Origin: Pseudomonadota bacterium
GTDB lineage: Bacteria; Pseudomonadota; Gammaproteobacteria; Pseudomonadales; Pseudohongiellaceae
Length of the DNA: 5,794 bases
Direction of reading: 5' to 3'
NCBI GenBank assembly: GCA_022563075.1
Contig: JADFOC010000201.1
Span: forward strand, 1 to 5,794
Shown here: positions 1-5,794 of the stretch, piece by piece
How the letters are laid out: every line of letters starts with the position of its first letter
Numbering within the stretch: the first letter of the stretch is position 1
The notes under the pieces: model-generated
The model's database searches: none
What the model was told of the DNA's origin: nothing
Seen by the model: the letters and a program-made list of their open reading frames with translations, nothing else
Made by a program: the position numbers and the translations under genes

Positions 1-1
1 C

Positions 2-1535
2 GCCCGTATCGTGGTCACCGACGCTCAGGGTAGATTTCTGATACCTGATCTACCGGCCGCCAACTATCAGGTATGGACTCGAGGCTATGGTCTGGCGGAT
101 TCCCCTAAGTTGAGTATGCAACCGGGTGCCACCGTGAATTTGCACGCCGTGATCGCCGAGAACGACGCCATCGCCGCCCAGGTCTACCCCACCTACTGTA
201 GCCCATTGATGGGGTTGCTCGCTGAGAGCGAACTGAGCAATGTTCAGGGCGGGCTCAATGCCTACCTCAGCCTGGATGAAGAACATGGGCTGCATTGGCT
301 GTTATCAACTGGGAAATCTGGCAACGCGTACCATTCCGTCTGCATTTGGCGATTTTGAAACCCATGAACAGGCCTGGAGGCGCCGTGTCACTTCCGGTCA
401 AGCAGGAAGCGGCATGCTGCGTCAACTCACCGGAAGACTGGACAGTGTTCCATTCAAATACCTGGCTGATTGGACGCAGAGAATTGCTGCTGGGGAACTC
501 ACGTTTGCCAAACCAGAGCGGCCCACTGGAATAGAACGCTACGCGGTGGTGACGGTGCGGGACTGGTCTACACCACAAGCCTATATGCGCGACCTAGCCA
601 GTACCGATCGACGTGATCCCACGGTAAATGTCTATGGCCCGGTGTACGGCGCGCCAGAGCTCAGCACCGATGAATTCCCGGTTTTGGACCCGATAAGCAA
701 CAGCTATTCGGTGATTAATGCACCGGTACCGGATGCCGACACACCGAGTGCCGGCACCACGCCACCGGCAGCCCCATCCGCTTACTGGGGCAATGCCGCT
801 CTGGGACAGTAAGGCCAATGCGCACAACTCGATGCTGAATCAAGATGGACGAGTCTGGTACACGGCACGGATACGAGGCCCGAATAATCCAGATTTCTGT
901 AAAGCCGGTTCTGATCATCCCTCGGCGCAACTGTTTCCTACCCAGCGAGCCGGTCGGCAGCTCTCGATGGATGATCCTGAAACCGAGCAATACACGTTTA
1001 TCGACACCTGCTTCAACACCCACCACTTGCAGTTCGCCGATGATGATGACAATACGCTGTGGACCAATGGCAACGGTCAGGTGGATGCCTGGGTGAATTC
1101 GATCGCAGCAAGTGTCAGGGGCCAATTAACGGGCCAACCGCTACCGGCGATGATTGCCCCGAGGGCTGGTCTTTCCATCGTCTGCCAGGGCCCGGTTTCA
1201 AAGATTTACCCCAAGACAGCGTCGAATCTAGCTACTACACCTGGGTCGATCAACATAACACTCTGGGGCTGGGTGAAGACATCGTCACCGGCAACTTGTT
1301 CGATGGTGTCCATGCCTTCGTCGATGGCACTTTTATTACCCTGAGAGTGCCTTACCCGCTAGGTTTTTACGCCAAGGGCCTCAACGGTCGCATCGATGAT
1401 GCGAATGCCGGGTGGAAAGGCAGGGGCATCTGGGTACCCAGCGGCGATCGCACCCCCTGGTTAAAAGAAGGGGGACAAGGCACTAAGCCGTTGGTTGTCC
1501 ACTTTCAGCTACGTCCCGATCCGCTGGCAGACTAG
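2..1535 (+). pseudogene. Decayed carboxypeptidase-regulatory-like domain protein with degenerate cytochrome c motif (5' end outside window)
   Basis: Three frames on this strand together read as one protein. Frame A (from base 2 to about 270) gives a carboxypeptidase-regulatory-like beta-sandwich (VTDAQGRFLIPDLP, YQVWTRGYGLADSP). Frame B (about 265-795) continues with WMKNMGCIGCYQLGN, a c-type heme site in which the expected CxxCH histidine is Tyr. Frame C (about 790-1101) gives PLWDSKANAHNSM and DGRVWYTARIRG. Frame D (1092-1535) gives GEFDRSKCQGP through LRPDPLAD and the natural-looking TAG stop. The A-to-B and B-to-C changes look like single-base losses (near 262-276 and 790-800). The C-to-D change is at GGTGAATTCG (1092-1101), where a sizeable internal part of the family protein appears to be missing. 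From memory of the family, intact members are exported proteins of several hundred residues, annotated as carboxypeptidase regulatory-like and rich in beta-propeller-like sequence. The function of the family is unsettled. Multiple independent lesions argue for a true pseudogene. Family assignment is from recognition, not a search. Confidence 0.82.
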
Positions 1536-2517
1536 ACCCTCGACGATCTCGGGAGTGGCGATAACTCATCCAGATGAGAAACTGGGTCCCAAATAGCAGC
1601 GATGCCGCCAACAAATGAGTGGGTTGCACTAGCGCAGGCATGCCCAAGTGACCCAATGTCGCACCCGACAAGACTGACATTGCGATGATTGCGATCATGC
1701 CCAGGGTAAGCCGCGTCAGGGTGTGACGCCAACCCAGCGAGCTTATCAGCAGCCAAGCCAACCATAAATTGGCGAACAGTACCACCGCCGAAAAGCTGCG
1801 ATGCACATAGAAGAACCAAGGCATGGCTTCGATCCAGCTCGATCGCAGTTCCTCTCCTTGCGCCTTACTAATAAAATCTGTCATCTCTCTGACCTGGGTA
1901 CCCATCGCCACCTGCAGCACGGTGAGCACCAGCACAATGTACAGCCAAGTCTCGAAGCGGTTATCAATTTTTGTGACTGGCTGCGCCGCCATGATGCCGC
2001 GCCGTGACTGCGCCAGAGCAAATAGCAAGGTGCCGACTATCGCCAACGCCACTAACATGTGCAGCGTAATCATCCCCGGTTGTAAATTCGATCCCACCAC
2101 TTGTGCCCCCAACCACCCCTGAAATCCCACCATTAGAAACGCCGCCACCGAGGCTTTGAATATAGATGCGTCATGCTGACGACAGAACCAGGAAAATACA
2201 GCGGTGAGGAAAATCAGCAAGCCGATGGTTACCCCAATCAGCCGATTCATGTACTCGGTCCAGGTTTTGACCACATTAAAACGCGTCTCTGCATACCCCA
2301 GATCGGCATAGATCTCCTGATAGTTGCTGGGCAATTGCGCTTCACTGGTGGGTGGAATCCACTGCCCAAAACAGGTAGGCCAGTCTGGACAACCCATGCC
2401 GGCCCCGGATGCACGCACACTGGCACCCACCAGAATGAGAAAATAGACAGCGGCGAGGGTAATCCAGGCCATGCGTCGATAGCGCTGTAACGCCAGGTTT
2501 TGACTCGATGAATTCAT
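1483..2517 (-). CDS. ctaA: Heme A synthase (COX15/CtaA family)
   Basis: An integral inner-membrane enzyme of 344 residues that oxidises the C8 methyl of heme O to the formyl of heme A, the cofactor of aa3/caa3-type oxidases. Eight hydrophobic segments are visible at about 18-33, 93-110, 118-138, 148-170, 189-206, 233-260, 268-288 and 297-319. The family's loop cysteine pair is present (GMGCPDWPTCFGQW, C43 and C49). Likely heme ligands are H153 (LHMLVAL), H239 (YVHRSFS) and H301 (QPTHLL). The first family histidine, usually in E-x-x-H-R, is Asn here (EYMNRLIG, E88/N91), a variant I recall from some COX15 lineages such as Bacteroidetes. The ATG at 2517 matches the usual family N-terminus (RYRRMAW follows shortly), but no good Shine-Dalgarno precedes it. 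In-frame starts at 2580 (ATG) and 2604 (TTG) would nearly abut the transglycosylase stop. The last ~17 codons are antisense to the 3' end of the left pseudogene. No oxidase, ctaB or SURF1 gene lies nearby in the window. Confidence 0.95.
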   Translation of the reverse strand: MNSSSQNLALQRYRRMAWITLAAVYFLILVGASVRASGAGMGCPDWPTCFGQWIPPTSEAQLPSNYQEIYADLGYAETRFNVVKTWTEYMNRLIGVTIGLLIFLTAVFSWFCRQHDASIFKASVAAFLMVGFQGWLGAQVVGSNLQPGMITLHMLVALAIVGTLLFALAQSRRGIMAAQPVTKIDNRFETWLYIVLVLTVLQVAMGTQVREMTDFISKAQGEELRSSWIEAMPWFFYVHRSFSAVVLFANLWLAWLLISSLGWRHTLTRLTLGMIAIIAMSVLSGATLGHLGMPALVQPTHLLAASLLFGTQFLIWMSYRHSRDRRGSSLPADRDVAESGQPTA

Positions 2518-2606
2518 TATGGCAGGAAGGATAACATGGGCGATTCTGCAGTTGAGCCAGGTCAAATGGGGCCGCAGCATAAACCAGACGCTGCGCCAAT
2601 TCAATG

Positions 2607-3785
2607 TCAGTCGCGCAATGCCTGCAATAACTGATGAGAAGCGAAGCCATCCATGGGGAGATTCATCGATCGTTGAAATCCGCGAATGGCGCTTCGAGTC
2701 TGCCGACCCACTCTTCCATCGGGTCGTCCCGATTCATAACCACTGGCATTCAGTCTCTCCTGCAACTCCCGGACGTCATCGATACTCAATGCCCGTTCGC
2801 TCTCCAGCATGCGTTGAATGCCAGGACCACCAACCAAACGATCCGCCAAGTGCCCGACGGTGAGCGCATAAAATATGGGCGGGTTATACACTCTCGTGGT
2901 TCTGAAGTTTGCATAAGTTAGAAAGGCTGGCCCGTTTGCTCCGGAAGGCAGCACTACCGATGCTTGCATCTCAGCAATAGGCAGCGCGGATCCAGACACT
3001 TGCAACAAACCAAGGTCACTCCACTCCTGCAAAGATTTGCGGGCCTGAGTGCCCGACAGACTGAAGTCAAAACCATCCGGCAATAAGATTTCACGCCCCC
3101 AGCGTTCATCGCCTCGCCAGCCTGATTGAGACATGAAATTGGCGGTCGAATGAAAGATATCCGGTAAGCTGTTCCAAATATCGATTCTGCCATCGCCGTC
3201 GCCATCGACCGCGTAGCGCAAAAAGATTGAAGGCATAAACTGAAGTTGACCCATGGCCCCTGCCCAGGACCCACTCATTTGACTGGCTGTGATGTGGCCC
3301 CGGTCAATAATTTCCAGAGCGATAAGCAACTCGGCACGAAATCGATCTGCACGCCTTGGATCGTAAGCCAGTGTGGCCAGCGCCTGCAGCACCGAAAATC
3401 CACCCGTCTCCCTGCCATAGTTACTTTCAATCGCCCAAAAAGATACCAGATAATGTGGCTGCATTCCATAACGCTGTTGCACCTGTTTCAACAAAACAGC
3501 GTGTTGTTGCAACAGCGACCGACCACGACTGATTTGAGCAGGCGTAATGCGTAGGCTGAGATAACGAGTAAAGGTTTGCACGTATTCCGGTTGGCTACTA
3601 TCCAATTCGAGCACTCTCTCAAGCGGTGCTTCCAAGTCATCCAGCGCAGCAAGTGTCGACTCGCTAATTCCTAGCTTAAGTGCTTCGGCGCGAAGTGCTT
3701 CGACCCATTCTGCGAAGGGTTGCGCTTGAGCCTGAACATAAACGGAGAAAAGTAGTGTGAGAAATAAAGCGACTGCTGATTTCAT
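2607..3785 (-). CDS. Secreted lytic murein transglycosylase, MltB-like (GH103/SLT_2) with C-terminal peptidoglycan-binding domain
   Basis: A periplasmic enzyme of 392 residues predicted to cleave the MurNAc-GlcNAc bond of peptidoglycan non-hydrolytically, leaving 1,6-anhydroMurNAc ends. Residues 1-21 form a signal peptide (MKSAVALFLTLLFSVYVQAQA) with AxA-type cleavage near 19-21 and no lipobox cysteine, so it should be soluble, unlike lipoprotein MltB. The SLT_2 catalytic domain spans about 23-320. The catalytic glutamate is E120 in FWAIESNYG, followed by GSWAGAMGQLQFMPS (172-186). An acidic loop DGDGDGRID (194-202) resembles the EF-hand-like calcium loop of Slt35/MltB. Residues about 335-390 form a PG_binding_1 domain (LQERLNASGY, DGRVGRQTRSAIRGFQ). 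The architecture and length match the TIGR02283-type MltB_2 family. I chose the ATG at 3785 because the signal peptide begins there; an in-frame TTG at 3839 would add 18 residues before it. It lies between the PilZ gene (123 bp upstream) and ctaA (89 bp downstream), same strand, with no visible terminator between, so co-transcription is possible. Confidence 0.95.
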   Translation of the reverse strand: MKSAVALFLTLLFSVYVQAQAQPFAEWVEALRAEALKLGISESTLAALDDLEAPLERVLELDSSQPEYVQTFTRYLSLRITPAQISRGRSLLQQHAVLLKQVQQRYGMQPHYLVSFWAIESNYGRETGGFSVLQALATLAYDPRRADRFRAELLIALEIIDRGHITASQMSGSWAGAMGQLQFMPSIFLRYAVDGDGDGRIDIWNSLPDIFHSTANFMSQSGWRGDERWGREILLPDGFDFSLSGTQARKSLQEWSDLGLLQVSGSALPIAEMQASVVLPSGANGPAFLTYANFRTTRVYNPPIFYALTVGHLADRLVGGPGIQRMLESERALSIDDVRELQERLNASGYESGRPDGRVGRQTRSAIRGFQRSMNLPMDGFASHQLLQALRD

Positions 3786-3908
3786 GAACTCATCATAGAG
3801 GATATTGATGTGAATGAAAATCGGGGATCGACGTGTCAACTCAGGAACGAGTAGTTACATCGCGAATTGGATAATTGCACGGCTTAAACTAGAATCCATG
3901 GTTTGATT

Positions 3909-4280
3909 TTAAGCCGCTTGTGAATGATTAATGTAGTCACTCACGTTCTTTTCATCCTGTGCGGAAAGGGTAATAAAATTTAGCCCAAGGTGATAGCTGT
4001 CCTGTCGTAGCCGTCGACAAATGGAGACATTGCAAGGCGATTTGATCGTCTGTTTAGCATGCCCGGACACAGATAGGGTAAATTCCAGTTCAAAATCGGG
4101 ATATAGTCCAGCGGCGGTCTTAAATCTTGCCAATTGTTCGATGAGCCGGTGACGGCATTCAATCTGAATTCCAGACGGTGACAGATTCAATAACGTCCCG
4201 TTTCTGACCACACCGGCAATCCGGATATTCACTTCTCCACCGATTGCTACTCTGGGGTATTTTCGTCTTTCACTATTCAT
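3909..4280 (-). CDS. Single-domain PilZ protein, predicted c-di-GMP binder
   Basis: A cytoplasmic protein of 123 residues consisting almost wholly of one PilZ domain. Both halves of the c-di-GMP site are present: the N-terminal RxxxR arm in ERRKYPR (R6 and R10, with R5 adjacent) and NxSxxG in NLSPSGI (N32, S34, G37). Strand-rich sequence follows, ending near YHLGLNFI (96-103), then a short C-terminal helix (108-120). There is no receiver, GGDEF, EAL or flagellar YcgR_N domain, so it is likely an adaptor that changes partner binding when c-di-GMP is bound. The partner cannot be read from the sequence. The start is set at the ATG at 4280, which puts the RxxxR arm at the extreme N-terminus as is usual for these proteins; a GTG at 4289 would add three residues. 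AAGTGG about 6 bases upstream of the ATG is a weak ribosome-binding site. It is divergent from the HELAH protein gene and upstream of the transglycosylase on the same strand. Confidence 0.9.
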   Translation of the reverse strand: MNSERRKYPRVAIGGEVNIRIAGVVRNGTLLNLSPSGIQIECRHRLIEQLARFKTAAGLYPDFELEFTLSVSGHAKQTIKSPCNVSICRRLRQDSYHLGLNFITLSAQDEKNVSDYINHSQAA

Positions 4281-4291
4281 GGCTACCACTT

Positions 4292-4369
4292 ATCAAATTT
4301 TTATCTACACAGAGAAATACATTACTGTAATAATAGAAATATCCCAGCTAATATCAGTCAAAATTTGAT
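4292..4369. repeat. Separated 10-bp inverted repeat in the divergent intergenic region
   Basis: ATCAAATTTT at 4292-4301 is matched exactly by its reverse complement AAAATTTGAT at 4360-4369, with 58 bp between the arms. The region is AT-rich and lies between the PilZ start (4280) and the HELAH protein start (4447), so the repeats could be paired operator half-sites controlling both genes. No clear consensus promoter was identified on either strand. AT-richness raises the odds of a chance match. Confidence 0.4.
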
Positions 4370-4446
4370 CTGCAACACACTTTTTGGCATTTTCCGCGAG
4401 AAGAGTGTGGCAACTTGCTCAAGAGTCCATAGCCAAGGTATGTGAC

Positions 4447-5202
4447 ATGGCACTTGTTGATGAAGACGTTAAAAATAGCGACGCTTTCTTACGGAAATTT
4501 CCTACACAACACCGATATTTAACTAGTTTGTATTTGGTACTGTGTTTTGGCTCGCTGTTTGCAGCCAGTAACGATCAGCTAGAACCAGTCACAAGAGAAT
4601 ATATCGAATCAGAACAGCAGGCCCGCTTCGACTTTTTGTTCGAACAATATGGCCACAACAAGAGCCTTCCACCGGGTTATGAACTTCAAGCCTTAATCGC
4701 CTTAAGTCACTATCCTGAATTAATAGAGGTGAAAATTCGATTTATAGTTGACGATGTTGCTATTCCACTCTCATCGAGACCACATTGGACCAGCATGCTT
4801 CGATCCGCTCATGACAGAACTTATCAGGTAATTATCGACTCGGAACTCGAAGGGCGTAGAGATGTGCTGCTGGTCAAAAATCAACCCTTTAACGCTCAGA
4901 TTGGAATTATCGGTCATGAATTAGCACATACAGTTTATTACTTGAAGCGTTCCTTTTTTGGAATAATTGGCGATGCAATCTGCCAGCTTGGCAGTTGTCG
5001 AATTAATTTCGAACGCGACACCGATCGTCGACTGATCGAATATGGACTGGGCTGGCAGCGCTATGATCATGCCCTGTTCGTGCGACGACGGTTTGCCTCG
5101 AATCCCGAGGCTGCCGCCACCACCGAAGGCGGTGGCGGCGCCTACATGAGTCCTTCCGAACTGATGAAGCTTATTGAAAATCACTCGGCCTATGCAGATT
5201 GA
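4447..5202 (+). CDS. Uncharacterised secreted or membrane-anchored protein with HExxH zinc-metalloprotease motif
   Basis: I do not recognise a named family for this 251-residue protein. IGIIGHELAHTVYY contains HELAH at 157-161, the gluzincin-type zinc and catalytic motif (H157, E158, H161). A second conserved-looking motif, FERDTDRRLIEYGLGW, starts at 188; E189 is the likely third zinc ligand, with D193 as an alternative. Two cysteines, C179 and C184, between these motifs could form a disulfide if the domain is periplasmic. A hydrophobic segment at about 26-40 (LTSLYLVLCFGSLFAAS) is a signal peptide or membrane anchor. Its cysteine does not fit a lipobox well. Residues 222-231 are a low-complexity AAATTEGGGG stretch, then a short helical tail ends the protein. 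I chose the ATG at 4447 because AAGG lies 8-9 bases upstream; a TTG at 4384 would add 21 residues. It is divergent from the PilZ gene and converges on the DUF1501 relic 15 bp after its stop. Proteolytic activity is inferred from motifs only. Confidence 0.85.
   Translation: MALVDEDVKNSDAFLRKFPTQHRYLTSLYLVLCFGSLFAASNDQLEPVTREYIESEQQARFDFLFEQYGHNKSLPPGYELQALIALSHYPELIEVKIRFIVDDVAIPLSSRPHWTSMLRSAHDRTYQVIIDSELEGRRDVLLVKNQPFNAQIGIIGHELAHTVYYLKRSFFGIIGDAICQLGSCRINFERDTDRRLIEYGLGWQRYDHALFVRRRFASNPEAAATTEGGGGAYMSPSELMKLIENHSAYAD
5113..5139. repeat. GC-rich intragenic inverted repeat (potential hairpin)
   Basis: GCCGCCACC (5113-5121) pairs perfectly with GGTGGCGGC (5131-5139). Inside the loop CC (5123-5124) can also pair with GG (5128-5129) around a GAA loop, with one A/C mismatch. 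The stem lies in the 3' part of the HELAH gene and encodes the AAATTEGGGG stretch. It stands out from the AT-richer gene around it. No T-tract follows, so it is not a typical terminator. Confidence 0.55.
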
Positions 5203-5217
5203 GCCAGCGCTGTGCTT

Positions 5218-5598
5218 TTAGCTAAAAATACCGATAAAATTCTCTGCAATACCAACGCGCCTGGTTGAATCCACGCCGTTTCCCGCCATTTGGCGTGACA
5301 CAAGGTCAATGTCTTGTGGCGCCTGAGTCACTCCATTAGCGTCGGCCGTCGGCGATCGCGGGTTAATCTTCAAGGCTTCGACATGATCATCGGTTGTACC
5401 TATAACCCGATTCCCTCGAACACCGGCTCCCATTGCGCTCATGCCAGTGACATGCCAATGATCTTTGCCGTCGTTCTCGTTATAGACTGGCATGCGGCCA
5501 AAAACTGATCCAACTACCACTGCCGATCGATCCTGCTGCTGCAGACAAAGTGTAAATAATACCCGAGCCGTTGCATCAACAGAGCAGTGTTCTAGATA
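5218..5598 (-). pseudogene. C-terminal remnant of a DUF1501 family protein
   Basis: The minus strand is open from 5598 to a TAA at 5218-5220 and reads as the tail of a DUF1501 protein, a usually exported family with an alkaline-phosphatase/sulfatase-like fold often encoded beside DUF1800. Family landmarks are VVVGSxFGR, YNxNDGKDHW, GNRVIGTTDD and LKINPRS, with a family-like end (AENFIGIFS). Signs of decay are clear. The usual S-[D/E]-F-G-R-T reads SVFGRM, losing both the acidic residue and the Thr. The normally regular PQDIHxALRxLAG region is altered to PQDIDLVSRQMAG. The sequence upstream of GSVFGRM matches the family only weakly back to about 5575, then meets a TAA at 5599-5601. The N-terminal several hundred residues expected of an intact member are absent from the window. 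The GTG at 5518-5520 is an apparent start of a 100-codon ORF but sits in the middle of the domain, so it is not a natural start. Confidence 0.8.
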
Positions 5599-5628
5599 TT
5601 ATTCTAGTAATTAGCAGTAGCCTGCAAA

Positions 5629-5794
5629 ATGTGTGATGCGCTTAAGATCAATTCAACCGGGAAGAAATTCTTTGTGTGCTTAACCTTACTACTAGCGCTC
5701 CCTCGCACTATCGGGCGCCATCTCCCAATGATAATCAGTGACATCAGGCACTATCTTCACGCCGGTACTGAACTTAAATGGCGTATCGATCCCA
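5629..5794 (+). other. Unresolved right-edge stretch: possible start of a plus-strand gene or end of a minus-strand gene
   Basis: Two overlapping readings exist and both run off the edge. On the plus strand an ATG at 5629 opens 55 codons with no stop; residues 13-25 (KFFVCLTLLLALP) look like a signal-peptide core, but no ribosome-binding site precedes the ATG. On the minus strand an open frame enters from the right and stops at TAG 5692-5694 after 33 codons (it contains VPDVTDYHWEMAPD). I recognise neither product and cannot choose between them without flanking sequence. It may also be non-coding debris next to the DUF1501 relic. Confidence 0.25.

Noticed and set aside
1801..2490. Plus-strand ORFs of 68-105 codons within the ctaA region
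   Set aside because: They are antisense to strongly conserved COX15 sequence and show no domain features; shadows of the real gene.
2954..3554. ORFs of 64-106 codons on both strands across the middle of the transglycosylase gene
   Set aside because: The catalytic domain with its EF-hand-like loop occupies this region in the long frame; the alternatives have no recognisable features.
3834..3839. Perfect TTGACA on the minus strand upstream of the transglycosylase, a possible -35 box
   Set aside because: At 16-18 bases spacing there is only TCATTC/CATTCA/ATTCAC, a poor -10; the better TATGAT is about 36 bases away. A single hexamer is not enough to call a promoter.
5314..5508. 64-codon plus-strand ORF
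   Set aside because: It lies wholly antisense to the recognisable DUF1501 relic and has no protein-like motif of its own.
5518..5520. GTG as start of an independent 100-residue minus-strand protein
   Set aside because: It falls just before the conserved VVGSxFGR strand in the middle of the DUF1501 domain, and family-like sequence continues upstream, so the ORF is a gene remnant.
5592..5607. Short inverted repeat CTAGA-TATTAT-TCTAG near the end of the DUF1501 relic
   Set aside because: Arms are only 5 bp, AT-rich and without a T-tract; too short to support a terminator or mobile-element end.

Overview
The window looks like chromosomal DNA from a proteobacterium, most likely a gammaproteobacterium with aerobic respiration. 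The clues are a periplasmic MltB-type lytic transglycosylase, a heme A synthase, a PilZ (c-di-GMP) protein and relics of two families (a CxxCH-bearing carboxypeptidase-regulatory-like protein and DUF1501) that I associate with environmental Proteobacteria. This assignment rests on family recognition, not on a search.

Layout, left to right. Positions 2-1535 (+) hold a heavily decayed pseudogene, entering from outside the window. Its reading frame must be changed three times to follow the family sequence, it carries an internal deletion, and its c-heme motif has lost the histidine. Positions 1483-4280 (-) carry three intact genes in the same direction: PilZ protein, then lytic transglycosylase, then heme A synthase (ctaA/COX15). 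The end of ctaA runs antisense into the end of the pseudogene. An AT-rich divergent spacer of about 166 bp with a separated 10-bp inverted repeat follows. Positions 4447-5202 (+) encode an unrecognised secreted or membrane-anchored protein with a HELAH zinc-protease motif. Positions 5218-5598 (-) hold a C-terminal relic of a DUF1501 protein, which stops 15 bp from the peptidase. The last ~195 bp are unclear: two mutually exclusive open frames run off the right edge.

How the genes fit together: there is no evident single pathway. ctaA supplies heme A to cytochrome oxidases but stands alone here, without oxidase or ctaB genes. The transglycosylase cleaves peptidoglycan. The PilZ protein could sense c-di-GMP. 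The peptidase-like protein is divergent from PilZ and may share a control region with it. The pattern of intact genes framed by eroded genes on both sides suggests local gene decay or rearrangement, not sequencing error, because the intervening long ORFs are clean. I found no convincing evidence of a new multi-gene system; the least explained items are the HELAH protein and its divergent spacer.
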